DNA from: Tanytarsus gracilentus
Lineage: Eukaryota; Arthropoda; Insecta; Diptera; Chironomidae
Length of the DNA stretch: 64,000 nucleotides
Reading direction: 5' to 3'
Assembly: GCA_038502055.1 (NCBI GenBank)
Contig: JAXRKN010000021.1
Coordinates: 393,501 to 457,500 of the forward strand
Shown: positions 50,721-61,659 of the stretch, piece by piece
Position numbering within the stretch: position 1 is the stretch's first letter
How the letters are laid out: every line of letters starts with the position of its first letter
Position numbers and translations under genes: made by a program
Notes under the pieces: generated by a model
What the model was told of the DNA's origin: nothing
What the model saw: the letters and a program-made list of their open reading frames with translations, nothing else
Databases searched by the model: none

Positions 50721-51582
50721 TTTTAATTCTCTAAATATTGCTTAGGAAGTTTATTTTAAATTTTATATTTCTTGTGAGCTCTTTAAATTTTTGTAAACAA
50801 AACAGCGAACGAAAAATTTTATGTGTGCACATGTGTGAGTGAAATTGAATTTTGAGCGGGGAATGAAACGTTGCTTTCAGGTAATGGAAATTTTTCTGTT
50901 AAAAAGTAAATTTTTTCGAAGAAAGCAACAGGTATACCAAGAGTTATTGGAATTAATTTAAAATTTCATTATTTAATGATTTTTTTTAATTTTAAATAAA
51001 TTAAAAAATCTAAAAGCGTTGAATAATTTTTTGAAGCTCTTTTATTATTATTTAAATGCATTTAATTATGATATAAATATTTTGTTAACATTATTGTGAA
51101 AATATAAATTTGATTTTTAATTTTTTAACTTTCAATTTTTAATTTTGAGTCGTGCATCGACTATTTTTGATTTTTTTTGTTTAAATTGTAATAAAATTCC
51201 GAGTTTTAAAAACCTAATTTTACAGTTTAAAATAAAATTTTTTTTTAGAGAACATGTTCGAACATCGAAAGTATTTATGTGAAGCTAAATCTAAAATTTG
51301 GTGAAATATTTCATGCAAATTATGAGTAAATTAGTTAAATTTAGGGTCAACTCAATTTTTGATAATTTTTAAGTGTGCTTCAAGCATTTTTTTCTTCAGT
51401 ATTGTCTCTACATTTTTTAGATGCCCAAAGTTTTGAAGAATACCAAAGTCAAAAGATAAACTTTCATATTTTTAACGCATTTCAGTATGAATTTTAATTA
51501 TTTTTTCATCAATTAAATGAACGTGATTCAGCTTTATATGAGTCATGTGCACTTTGAAATTATCTTTTTGTCGTCACTGTCT
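50721..51582. other. Intergenic region
   Basis: AT-rich, with no gene seen. It contains the 5' flank of the ZAD gene and the 3' flank of the AMSH gene. A small palindrome, GAACATGTTCGAAC, lies near 51251. Confidence 0.6.
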
Positions 51583-52983
51583 TTATCGCTGCCTCAAATC
51601 AACAATATTAATGTGTTTGTCCTTATCGAGTGTAAAGTGAGTCGCCTCAAAGAATTGATCTGTTGGATGGGGATGAAAACCCTCTTTAGTGCACTTTGAT
51701 ATGAATTCAAGTCCACTTGTGGTGAGTGAGAAAAATCCAAGTTCATTGTGTTTCGGGGAGCAAACAATCGCGAGAGCCTTAAATAAAAATTTTAAGTTGA
51801 GTTAAATAAGTTTATCAAATTTTTACCTCTGGCATCATTATTTGGTATCCGGCTTGTGTGTGAAGATCAACTGAACTCAAAAAAGCAGTTTGTGATGGAT
51901 GAGTGTGAATCCAGCCTAAACAAATATTTTCAAAATTAATCTAAAATTCTTTCAACAGTTCTTTAAAACCCACCCAAGGTCACTAAATGCAAATTATCCT
52001 GTACATCGAAAATCTCCTCTTCATTCATTGTGTTACAGCTATCGGAAGTTCCACTCTGCTTAGGCACAATCACGTGTGTGATATAAAGTTGATGCTGTTG
52101 AAGCTTTCCAGCGAGAATTCCACAAGTTTCTACATTTTTCGTCGTGTTTGACTTGGCGAGGTCTAAGAACAACTCCATCGTATCATCGGGTATGTGCATT
52201 CGTCTCAAACCACCTTCCATGAAAGAATTTGACGACGACGATGGTTTTGATGTGCGATCAAACTGAGGTGGTTTAGTGCCGGGAAGTAGACCCGGTGAGG
52301 TTTTTGATGGATCGATTGAGGGAAAGTCATGAGGATAAACAATTTCCTCGAGATTTGGAGCGCTTGGCGGTGGGAGGAAAGGTGCGCTAGAAAATCATGA
52401 AAAATTTAGTTAAACTTAAAAAGTCATTAGAACTATTTTTTAAAAAATGAAAAATACCTCGGATTGACAGCTTGAAATGGAGTCGACGCAGGAGGTTTGT
52501 CCTTATTTCTCTTTTCATCTTCAATCGCTTTCTTTCTCTGCTCTTCCTGATCAACCAAAAACTGTTCATATTCTTTCGCATAACGATCTAGTAGCTTCAC
52601 TTTTAGCTTTTCCGTAAATGTCATGATTTCCGTCATTTTCAATTTGTTTTCCTTTTTCAAAGCCGCCGGAACATCTTCTTTGAATTTTGGATGTTCTGGT
52701 AATTTTTCGACAAACAGCGTTAGGAAGCGAAGAAAGAGGATGTAAGCATTTTCGTGATTGCCCTCGTTCATGTAAACGATAGCCATTCGATACAGCTCAT
52801 TTCCCGATCGATAATATCTAAAAATTATTTGTGAATTTTTCATGAATCGTCATAAAAGAAATTTTACCTTAAAACATTTTGATTTGGATCGACTTGAATG
52901 TTACTTCCAGCACTTGCGAGTTGCTTGAGTCGTTGATGGGGCTCGACAATGCCGAGGTGATTGAAATTTATTAAATCCGACAT
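51583..52983 (-). CDS. AMSH/STAMBP-type JAMM deubiquitinase
   Basis: Exons 52868-52983, 52458-52817, 51974-52386, 51827-51915 and 51583-51777 give 390 residues. The N-terminal MIT-like USP8_dimer helical region (RYYRSGNELYRMAIVYMNEG) is followed by a Pro-rich linker and the MPN+ domain: ETCGILAG, then the zinc-binding JAMM motif HTHPSQTAFLSSVD (H300, H302, D313) and the AMSH-specific insertion LHTQAGYQIMMPE. The end has CSPKHNELGFFSLTTSG and the zinc-binding CTKEGFHPH. AMSH cleaves K63-linked ubiquitin chains at ESCRT-0 on endosomes. All catalytic residues are present. It starts 232 bp from the BTB gene, head to head. Confidence 0.94.
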
Positions 52984-53215
52984 TTTATTAATTTGTTTTT
53001 GCAATTTAACTTTTGTTTACTTTTTCATATTTTTCAAGTTTAGATAGAATTATAAAGTGATTAAAAAATTATTCTAACGTATTTTAAAAATTCAAATTAC
53101 TAGCAAGGGGGATGATAACGAACAAAAAAGTCCATCAAAACAACAAAAATTCTGACGACATTAAAGAAAACAAAAAAAAATTATTGTCTCCCTCTCGAGT
53201 GGCTTTAAATCGACA
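52984..53215. promoter_or_regulatory. Shared upstream region of AMSH and BTB genes
   Basis: The two start codons point away from each other with only 232 bp between, so both promoters must lie here or overlap. No TATA box is seen. Confidence 0.5.
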
Positions 53216-55104
53216 ATGACCGATCCAATCATTGACTGGCAGATATCACGACACGATTTAAAATCCCGCGGAACTTATTTGCTCGAGACTGGTGAGATTT
53301 AAGATTATCAAAATTTTGTTTTGTGTAAAAAATGAAATTTTATTATTTTTTTAGGAAAATATTCAGATTGTAGCTTTTTGGTGGGCTCTGAGAATAATCA
53401 ACAGACATTGGCATGCCATAAGATCATATTAGCAATGGCTAGTCCTGTTTTTGAAGCAATGTTCTTCGGTAAGTTGAAATCTGGATGTTGAAGTGAGATC
53501 CAGTTGGAAAATTTTATGAATTGTTTTCTAATTAATGACTTAAATTGCCTAAATTAACGAATTATTTCACAATTTACTTACAATTTTCACTTTCAGGAAG
53601 TTTCAACGATCCCAACTCGCCGATAGTCATCTCGGACGTTCAAGCTGATGCGTTCAAAGCCCTCCTCGAGTACATTTACACTGACAAAATCAACATAAAT
53701 AACGTCGATAAGGCATTCGATCTCTGCTATGCGGCCAAAAAGTACATGCTGCCCTATGTCGTTGATCAATGCACTTCATATCTGTGGAGTGATTTGAGTG
53801 CAAAAAATGCATGTCGTGCTTATGAGTTCGCGAGACTATTCGAGGAACCGTCACTTCAAGAACGATGCTTGCAAATTATCTGCACAAAAACGATGGACGT
53901 GATACAAGACAGTAGCTTTGAGGAGGTTGAACTCTCGACAATAATTACAATTTTAGATCAGGATGATCTGAACGTCGACAGCGAATTGAGTTTGTTCTTC
54001 GCGTTGAATCGATTCGCTGATAAGCATGGATATAGAAATGAAAATGCAGAGGGTGTAAGTGTGGAAGACGAGTCACAGCCAATTCCACAAGTCAATGTCG
54101 AGGCAGGACCTTCGAGTCGACCAGACGCTCCGCCACCAGCACAACCGCAACCTCAACGAGGCGTTCAAGACTCAAACATCAGAGATGCTGGTGAGATTTG
54201 AATAACTTTAGTTTTCAATTTAATTTCATTAATCAATTTTTAATTTAATTTTCTTTTAGTCAAGAAAATTCGCTTTCTTACGCTCACACCGCAACAATTC
54301 GCCGACGGTCCAGCTCGAACTCAACTTCTCTCGCAATCGGAAGCTTTTGCAATTCTAATGAATATAAGCACTCCAAATTCAGTCTATCCAATGCCAGAGG
54401 GTTTTACGCTCAATAAAAATTCGCGCGTTCCTTTCGAGACAATTCGATCGCCAAGTCCGCCCGCTCGTCCAACTGCGCCGCACAACAATCAGAGTGCAAT
54501 TTCTGTGTCGGTTCCTCAGCACGCACCAATTCCACCGCCGACGATTTCGCCGTTAAGTCTTGGCGGACCATCATCGCCACTTCCTTATCAGGCTGAGTCA
54601 CCGATTTTTTTCAATATGCTACGCGAGCATCGATTTGCAGAGGAACGTCGCTATTACTATTGCATTCGAACTATTCATCAAATTCGCGAGGTTCAAAATC
54701 GTTCGGTGCTCGATTGCAGTTTCACTTTTTCAGTCGATCGAAATGTCTCGATACTTGGCATTCAAATGTACACACAAATTAAACCACCAGCAACGTCCGA
54801 TCGATATAGTGAAATAATTTACGCTCATCTCCTCGACAGTCATGGATCACGATTGACTTATACGCACTCAAATCAACGCGTCGAGTTCGACACTGTCAAT
54901 GAAATTCTTTTCGATCGTCCGGTTTTCATACAAAGTAATAAAGTTTATAAAATCGGCGTGGTGTTCAATAAACTCGGATTCTATAAAGAACATGAGGTGC
55001 AAGGATGTGTCAGAGGATCGAATATCACATTCACATTCAATACAGGAAGTCCAAATGATACAATTCGAGAGGGATTGATTCGCGGAATTATTTATAGCTT
55101 GTGA
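53216..55104 (+). CDS. BTB-BACK-PHR protein of the BTBD1/2/3/6 type
   Basis: Exons 53216-53291, 53355-53468, 53597-54190 and 54260-55104 give 542 residues. The BTB domain (SDCSFLVG, CHKIILAMASPVFEAMFFG, DAFKALLEYIYTDKI) is followed by BACK (CRAYEFARLFEEPSLQERCL). A long Pro/Ser-rich insert of about 110 residues (EAGPSSRPDAPPPAQPQ and PPARPTAPHNN) lies inside the linker, and a PHR domain ends the protein (RSVLDCSFTFSVDRNVSILG, GVVFNKLGFY, FTFNTGS). Such proteins are Cul3 adaptors for ubiquitin ligases. The PHR domain binds substrates. The Pro-rich insert is longer than in most relatives. Confidence 0.92.
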
Positions 55105-55450
55105 AAAAATTTGTCTACTACTTAAGTTATTGTCTAGACTTTTTATGTCTTTTTTTTTTATTATTTTAAGCATGAATAAAAAAAGTATTAAAATATTGAA
55201 TAAAGACTTAAATCTAAATAAAGGAGGCTTATTTGTTTCAGCAATGAACGAGAAGAATTTTAGTCACTCTTTAGTAAAATTTGTGACTTTAATTAAAATT
55301 CCTTTCGAAAGCTTTTAAAACTTCTAAAAATCATACCTGGAACTAAAACAAGTTTAATCAAATAAAATCTAGAAGTTTCGGTTTGTTCCACATCAGTTAC
55401 AGCATCTAGGCCTTCAAGTAAAGATATTCTTAAAATAAAATAATCAAATC

Positions 55451-56689
55451 ATGATATCTGAAACAACGGAAATAGTTTTCGAAAACTATCACGAGGCAGA
55501 TTTTTCTAAAAATGATGAAAAACATGATTTTGAAAGTACAAAAAATGAAAAAAATAAAGAATTTGATTCATCAAAAGAGTTCAGTAATGAAAATCTCAAA
55601 AAGTTTGAAGAAAATTCTAATAAAGAAGTTCAATCAGTGTCAATTGTTGAAAATCACGAGGAGTTTCATGAAAATTTAAATAAAGAACAAAATCATCAAG
55701 AAAAGTTTGAGGCCACTAATCCAAATACTCACAATTACGACCACAATTACGATCAGAAACGATTTAAATCTGACACTGGTGAATTATCAACGTCATTGAC
55801 TGGATCTATAAGTTCAATGATCTGTCAAGATGAAAAGGTAAAAATTCATGAAAATCATCAAAGATCGACAAACTTTAGTCATCAAAGTTCATCATTTAGA
55901 GACTATCAAAATAATTCACCGCACAATTATCAAATTTTAAACTCACCACATGGATATCAGCAAAATTATCACAAAACTGTCGCAAACTATCACCAGGACG
56001 GACATTATCAAAATTTAGAGAACCAAAATTTTCGAAATTCAAATGAAAACTTACAAAATTTCTCAAAATCCACAATCGTGTCGCCAAAATCAAATGAAAT
56101 GCATCCAAAATACCAAGAAAGTCATCAAGCTTCTGAAGATTCCGGTGAATGGTCTTCGCTCTCGCCCTCAATCGAGTCATGCGACGATGAAAATTCTTTC
56201 ACCGAATCGCAACCTCAAAATATCAAAAATTTTTATCATCAACCACAAAATCAAAATTGGCAATATCAAAATTACCTTCAAAATCAATCGCATTACGGTT
56301 TCGCTCAACCTCAATATTCGAATTATTCTTACAATTATTATCAGGAGCCAACGACAATCTCATACGTTCAAAGTGGAACGAATTTGTCCTGCGAGGTTTG
56401 TGTGAGAACTTTTAAGACTTCGTCGAATTTAACCAGACATTTGGCGAGTAAAACTCATCTTAAGAAACTCGCGAGCAAGAAAAAATTGAAAAATACAAAT
56501 TTTAATATTTCGGATGTAAAATTTGAGAGCGCTAAAAAGAGTCAGGGATCAATTACTGATTTGAGTGAAGAAGAAAAGAAAATTTTGTGGCAAATTGATG
56601 ATGAAATTTTTGAGTTTTTAAAAAATCTTGAAATGGAAAAAGTTGGGAAGAAAATTGAAATTTATCCAACACCTCCATTGTCACCTTAA
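55451..56689 (+). CDS. Asn/Gln/His-rich protein with one C2H2 finger
   Basis: This single-exon gene encodes 412 residues. The first 110 residues are charged and Asn-rich. Residues 120-300 are low-complexity (Gln, Asn, His, Tyr, Ser; for example NHYDHNYDQ-like and QPQNQNWQYQNYLQ stretches). One C2H2 finger follows at about 310-338 (LSCEVCVRTFKTSSNLTRH with a His five residues later), next to a Lys-rich patch. The end is PTPPLSP. A lone finger embedded in prion-like sequence suggests an RNA- or chromatin-binding regulator. No family is recognised. AATAAA lies close after the stop. Confidence 0.8.
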   Translation: MISETTEIVFENYHEADFSKNDEKHDFESTKNEKNKEFDSSKEFSNENLKKFEENSNKEVQSVSIVENHEEFHENLNKEQNHQEKFEATNPNTHNYDHNYDQKRFKSDTGELSTSLTGSISSMICQDEKVKIHENHQRSTNFSHQSSSFRDYQNNSPHNYQILNSPHGYQQNYHKTVANYHQDGHYQNLENQNFRNSNENLQNFSKSTIVSPKSNEMHPKYQESHQASEDSGEWSSLSPSIESCDDENSFTESQPQNIKNFYHQPQNQNWQYQNYLQNQSHYGFAQPQYSNYSYNYYQEPTTISYVQSGTNLSCEVCVRTFKTSSNLTRHLASKTHLKKLASKKKLKNTNFNISDVKFESAKKSQGSITDLSEEEKKILWQIDDEIFEFLKNLEMEKVGKKIEIYPTPPLSP

Positions 56690-56783
56690 GATTAAAAAAT
56701 GTGAAAATTTGTAAATAAAAGAAAATAAATTCTATAGAAAATTTATTCGAAAACTTTTAAGTAGAAACAACAAAAAAATATTA

Positions 56784-58333
56784 TCAAGCACATTGCGGCA
56801 GTTGTGGTGGACATGGAATAAAAAAGCAGTATGCAATGTTCATTTGGTTTGACTGTTGGTGGAAAAAATTATTAGTTAAATTATTTAAAAATTTTTTAGT
56901 AACTAAAAGTTGAAAAAATACTCACTCCACGTCTAACTCTGAAGTAACCACCTAAAATAAATTTAAAATTTTAATTATAATAATTTAATTATTTGTAATA
57001 TAAATTTACCTTCACCCCATTCACTACCCCATGAGTTTTTGACCTAATGAAATTTGATCATTTATTAAATTAATAAAAGTTAAGTTTGGTTAAAATTTAA
57101 AGTAATTTTTTGTTAATTTTTAATTGTTTTTAATTAATTATGAAATTTAGTTTTAATTTATTCAACTTCTCTCTATCACTTTTATTGGTATTGGTATTTT
57201 ACGATGTGATAGCTCTCAGGTATCTTTCGACCCTGGTCAGACGCAAACCAGTGCAGCTACCGTCCTTACCGTAGCTCTCGCGTCAACTTCTCTCTATCAC
57301 TTTCATTTTACTTAAAATATTTTGAATACTCACAATCCAATAACCTTGTTTGCTCCTTGAATCAATGCCATGACCGACAAGTGTCTGATAAAAAATATGT
57401 TTTATAAATTATAAAAAAAGTCATGTTTTACAAACCACTGCATGGTCGACTTGATTTTTCATATTTGCACATTTTGAATTATAAAAAATTCCGCTGCTGT
57501 AGCTTGTCAATGATGGACAGCTTAAAGTGTTAATTACTTTAAAAGAGTTAAAAATTTAAGCACTATAAAAAATATTTATCATACTTACACACAACTCCTG
57601 GTCCATAATTTTCTAATAAATTCAATAATAACGCTTCATTGCCTTGTGGACACGCATAAGCTGGTTTTTTACATTTATATTCGGATGTAAAACTTTTACA
57701 AGTTCCATTTCGTCCAACAAATTTATAATTGTTTTCCAATGGAACTCCATTAATTCCCATTTGATATGCCGACATTGGATATCCACCAGCACAACCAAAA
57801 GATTCTCTTACACAATCGATAAAAAATTGATCCGAAAACTCGACAACTTTTTTATTTCCATACATTGCATTGTGATAGCTTAACACTGATGCGGCACTCG
57901 ATGCCCAACAACATCCGCAATTTCCTTGATTTTTAACGTTGGATGTTAAACTTTTATAGTCAACTCCATTGTTCACTCGTTGTCCTCCTGGTGCTGCCCC
58001 AACTTTACGAGCTTCCATAGGAAGTTGAGAACCCTGAGCGACTTTTTTAGGATCATGTTTGTATCCAGTTTTATAAGATGATCCAACTCTGTTACAACCG
58101 TCAGAATCTTTGTTGTGACCTTGCTGATAATCGAGATTATTTGCGTTGTGTTCTTTAATTTTATTATCTTGCTTGCAGAAACATTTTAAGGCTCTTTCTT
58201 CAACTGAACGATGTGCGTAGGTTTTATTAAAATTTTGCTTGTAATTTTCAAAATCACTGAGCTGTTGGTCGGTGCAAATATCCGATGAAAATGTTAAAAC
58301 GATTAAAGAGAAAATTACAAAAAGTTTCAACAT
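56784..58333 (-). CDS. Papain-family (C1A) cysteine protease
   Basis: Six exons (57589-58333, 57436-57536, 57334-57384, 57010-57043, 56926-56951, 56784-56852) give 341 residues. A signal peptide (MLKLFVIFSLIVLTFS) and an I29-like propeptide (SDFENYKQNFNKTYAHRSVE) lead to the mature enzyme. Catalytic residues are Q136, C142 in NQGNCGCCWA, H280 in VDHAV and N302 in VKNSWGSEWGEGGYF. The start is ATG 58333, not the longer upstream frame, because a TATA box and initiator lie between. It is divergent: GCC replaces GSC before W, the ERFNIN-type propeptide is weak, and a Cys/Pro-rich tail (FIPCPPQLPQC) is added. Probably a secreted digestive or lysosomal protease. The very small exons (26 and 34 nt) are in phase. 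Confidence 0.92.
57162..57303 (-). mobile_element. 100-bp SINE-like insertion with 21-bp target duplication
   Basis: In intron 3 of the cysteine protease, TCAACTTCTCTCTATCACTTT occurs at 57162-57182 and again at 57283-57303, enclosing 100 bp that are more GC-rich than the intron. On the minus strand the insert has TAGCTGCACTGG, like a pol III A box, then GGGTCGAAAGA, like a B box, and ends in repeated AATACC. The long duplication implies target-primed insertion. The box spacing is shorter than in a tRNA. Confidence 0.7.
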
Positions 58334-58794
58334 TTTAAAGCAAACTGATTTGGATTTTTTGATGCGAGTTTTATTTATAGGTGAGTTGAATAAAAAATCC
58401 CCGAATTTTGGGTTTTTAAAATTAAAAAAATTTATCGTGTTAACAAAAAAATTAAAAACACCCACGTGTCAGTTTCGAAACATTATCTGATAATAGAAAA
58501 AACGAAAAATCATCAAATTTAAATAATTTTCATCTCAAAGATTGAAATTTGGATTGAAATCAAATAATTACTTTTAATTCCAAGTTTCCCATCTTTTAAG
58601 TTAATTTTTTTTAATTCTTTAGTCATGATTCACGAAGTTCAGTGAATAACGATGAACAATAAAAATAATTGCAATAACATTTCTTTATTAATTTAAAACA
58701 CCTGTTAACATTTAAAACGAATAAAGGCTTGAATAATTTTCTGAACAATTTTTTATTTATTGTCAATTGTTAGTATTAAATAAAAATTAAAGAG
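58334..58794. other. Intergenic region between protease and Cys-rich cluster
   Basis: Apart from the protease promoter I see only AT-rich sequence. Confidence 0.55.
58344..58379 (-). promoter_or_regulatory. TATA box and initiator of the cysteine protease gene
   Basis: On the minus strand TATAAATAA (58371-58379) precedes TCAGT (58344-58348) by the usual 30 bp or so. The ATG at 58333 follows closely. This excludes the longer N-terminal frame as coding. Confidence 0.7.
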
Positions 58795-59391
58795 ATGAAG
58801 ATGTTAATTGTGTTTTTTGTATTTCTATCAACAAAGGCTGTTTTAAGTTAGTTTTTTTGGTTATTTTTTATTATTTAGATTTAATGTTTTTTATCTATTC
58901 AAATAACTTATTTTTTTTTAAAATAAATTCTATATTTTTTGTATAAATTTAAATTTTATAAAATCATCACATTTTAGGTGTTCCAACGTCGCTATTTTTA
59001 TTGACTGATTACTCAGACAATTCTTTAAGTGGAAGCAAAATTTGTTATAATGGACTTGCAGCTTATCTTCCCGATGACATTTCACCACCAACTGCATGCA
59101 AGATAACTCATGAAGTTTATGCTTGTGCTTATGGAGAAGCGAGATGCGATGAATTGCTATATTGTGGAACGCCACCATGTACTTGGGGGTAAGAATACTC
59201 TGAAGTACCCAATTTTAACTTGAAATCGAAAAATTATAATTTTCAGTTGCTGGTGTCGATCACCTCACAAGCGTGACTCAGAAGGAAAATGTGTAATTTG
59301 GTGTAAATCATCGGTCAATACTCAGCAGGATGAAAAATTGACCGTAATCAATGCTGAAACGTCAACAACAACGACAAAACCTAAAGTTTAA
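58795..59391 (+). CDS. Secreted 10-cysteine protein, tandem copy A
   Basis: Exons 58795-58846, 58978-59188 and 59247-59391 give 135 residues. Exon 1 is the signal peptide (MKMLIVFFVFLSTKAVLS). The mature part has the pattern shared by three neighbours: KICYNGLAAYLPD, PPTAC, YACAYGEARC, LYCGTPPCTWGCWC, KRDSEGKC, WC, so ten Cys and perhaps five disulfides. A Thr-rich tail (ETSTTTTKPKV) follows and may be O-glycosylated. I do not recognise the family. The exon lengths 52 and 211 nt are identical to copy B. Confidence 0.85.
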
Positions 59392-59719
59392 ATTTGATTT
59401 AATTTTTTGTCCATATTTTTAAGAAAGTTCCAATAAAGTTAAATTAATTTGCAATTCTTTTTAATTTTCCTGCAACGGGTGGAAAATTTCGGTTTTGTTT
59501 CAAATTGAATTTCATATAAACGTTAAATTTAATTTAGAAAATATTTTCAGTGTCCAAACGTGGAAAATTTTTAAAAGCTCGCTGAAGCTTGAACACATAA
59601 AAATTTAAAACAATTGTTCGACTTTACGAACATACTAATAGTAGTGTTAGTAAAAATTTAAAATTATTCATTGAGCATTTTAAATTTTCTCTCCTCACTT
59701 TAAACTCACGAGTTCGAGA
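59392..59719. other. Spacer between Cys-rich copies A and B
   Basis: AT-rich, with an AATAAA-like signal shortly after copy A. Nothing else seen. Confidence 0.5.
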
Positions 59720-60195
59720 ATGAAGACGTTAATAATCAGCTTGTTTCTTATCATCCAAGTCTATCATGGAGGTAAATATTTAAATATATTAAAAATTAAT
59801 TAATTCAATGTCTCTAATTCTCAACAGTAAGTTCATCTTCTGTTTCAATCATGGATTATGATGCCGTAGAATCGAGAGGTGATTCAAGAGTTTGTCGCAC
59901 TGGTTTAGTCGCCTATCTTCCAGAGACTGTAAAACCTCCAGTGGCCTGCACAGACCCTTATGAAATCTACACTTGCGCTTATGGCGAGGGAAGATGCGAT
60001 GGAAGACTTTTCTGTGGAACTCCACCATGCACGTGGCGGTAAGATAAAATTTACAAATTTAATAAATTTTTAAATAAATTTGACTTCTTTTACAGTTGCT
60101 GGTGTCACGCACCATTCAAACGCGATGCAAACGGCAAATGCACTTTATTCTGTCCAGTAAAAGCTGAAACATCCCTCAATCTTTCAGCTTTGTAA
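59720..60195 (+). CDS. Secreted 10-cysteine protein, tandem copy B
   Basis: Exons 59720-59771, 59828-60038 and 60096-60195 give 120 residues. Signal peptide MKTLIISLFLIIQVYHG. The mature part keeps all ten Cys: RVCRTGLVAYLPE, PPVAC, YTCAYGEGRCDGRLFCG, PPCTWRCWC, FKRDANGKC, FC. The tail is short and lacks the Thr run of copy A. Intron positions and phases match copies A and C, so the three arose by tandem duplication. Confidence 0.87.
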
Positions 60196-60874
60196 AAGAT
60201 TTTGTGGAATTTAAATTGAGATTTTTAATTGAATAAAAATAAAATTTTTGAGACTTAATTTTTTGGAGGTTAAAATTTTATTAAGTTTTTTTAAGGAATT
60301 TTTAGGTTTCGTAATACAAAATTTAAATTATTATTGCAAATTTTAACTGTTTACAAAAAACTTAGGGTTGAAAAACTATTACGGACCGAAGTCGTCTAGT
60401 CCTAATAAATTTTTAAAAAATTTCAAATCTCTTAATTTAAAACCTCAAATTTAAATTAACAATAATTAAACTACGTTTTAATTTTTTTTGTTAATTTCAT
60501 CATGCATGTACTCGAATGTTGACACAAATGGCATCTTCAATAGCTTTTGACAATTTGAAAATTACCCGAAAATTAACAATTTTTTAATTCATCAATAAAT
60601 TAGATGTTAGAAAATGTGTTTTGAACTTTTGTTTGATTAGCTTTTAAACTTTGTTCAAAATGTTTTGAGTTAATTTTGATTCTTTTCCCTCCTAATTGTC
60701 AATCCATTATTTTCATTCTCTTCTTAAACAATTAATTGAAATTCGTTAAATTGCGCATCTCAACAATAGCTTCTCGAAAACAATTCAACTCAGTTGATCA
60801 AATAAAAACAGGAGATGAGCTTTCGTCATCGAATCAATGACACTTTGCGTTAGTAACAAATTGAAAGCCTAAGA
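60196..60874. other. Spacer between Cys-rich copies B and C
   Basis: AT-rich, and I see no gene. The last 100 bp before copy C are less AT-rich and include CTCAGTTGATC near 60788, a possible initiator. Confidence 0.5.
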
Positions 60875-61494
60875 ATGAAGTCGTTTTTCGTTTGTTTGAT
60901 AATTTTCGTTTTAAATTTTAACAGAGAAGGTGAAGGGAGTTTTCTGCGTCTTAAGAACTTCAAATAATTTATTCAAAATTTTAATTTTTTAGTCGTTCCA
61001 TTTGCAATTCAAATCGATGGTGACTCTGGATCTCGTTCATGTCTTGTTGGACTGTTAGCTTTCCTTCCTGATGAAGTTTCGCCACCATTTCAATGTAAAG
61101 ATCTTCATGAATCTTTTGCTTGCGGCTACAGCGAAGCAAGATGCGACGGAAGACTTTTCTGTGGAACTCCACCGTGCACTTGGAGGTTTGATTAAAAATT
61201 ATTAAATAATAATTAATTAAATATTCAAAGCCATATAAAATATTCCTAATTTTTTTTAAATCAATTTTCAAACTCAAATATTTTAGATGCTGGTGCATGC
61301 CACCCTTCAAGCGCAATGCTAATGGAAAATGTGTCTTATGGTGTCCAAAAGTTGAAGTTCCACTCGAAAAAGCAACTGAATCCAAAATTCCGACTGTAGT
61401 TGAGGCTAAATCTGATGTTAAGAAGATTTCAGACACTCCGACTGTGGTTGAAGCTCCCGTCGATACGTCCTCCAAAACTGCAATTAAACCTTGA
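60875..61494 (+). CDS. Secreted 10-cysteine protein, tandem copy C
   Basis: Exons 60875-60929, 60993-61185 and 61287-61494 give 151 residues. The signal peptide MKSFFVCLIIFVLNFN is followed by the same Cys plan: RSCLVGLLAFLPD, PPFQC, FACGYSEARCDGRLFCG, PPCTWRCWC, FKRNANGKC, WC. The N-terminal segment of the mature part is six residues shorter than in A and B. The tail of about 55 residues is longer and Val/Glu/Thr-rich, with an internal repeat around PTVVEAK and PTVVEAP. Confidence 0.87.
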
Positions 61495-61659
61495 ATTTTT
61501 AAAATAAAAAATCAATAGAAAATTATTAAAGCTTTTTTATTGAAAATTGTAATTAAAACTTTTGAATCAGATTGAATTTTAATCAAGTTAATGGACATAA
61601 AGTCATTAATTATATATTATCGAGTCATTTTTATTCACAATTCTTTCAACTCTCGCAAC

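Noticed and set aside
54868..55173. Minus-strand ORF of 101 codons
   Set aside because: Antisense to the PHR domain exon, with no independent support.
57563..58465. Longer N-terminus of the cysteine protease starting at 58465
   Set aside because: A TATA box and initiator lie inside that extension, and the ATG at 58333 begins a proper signal peptide.
60981..61475. 164-codon minus-strand ORF
   Set aside because: Antisense shadow of Cys-rich copy C, crossing its intron.
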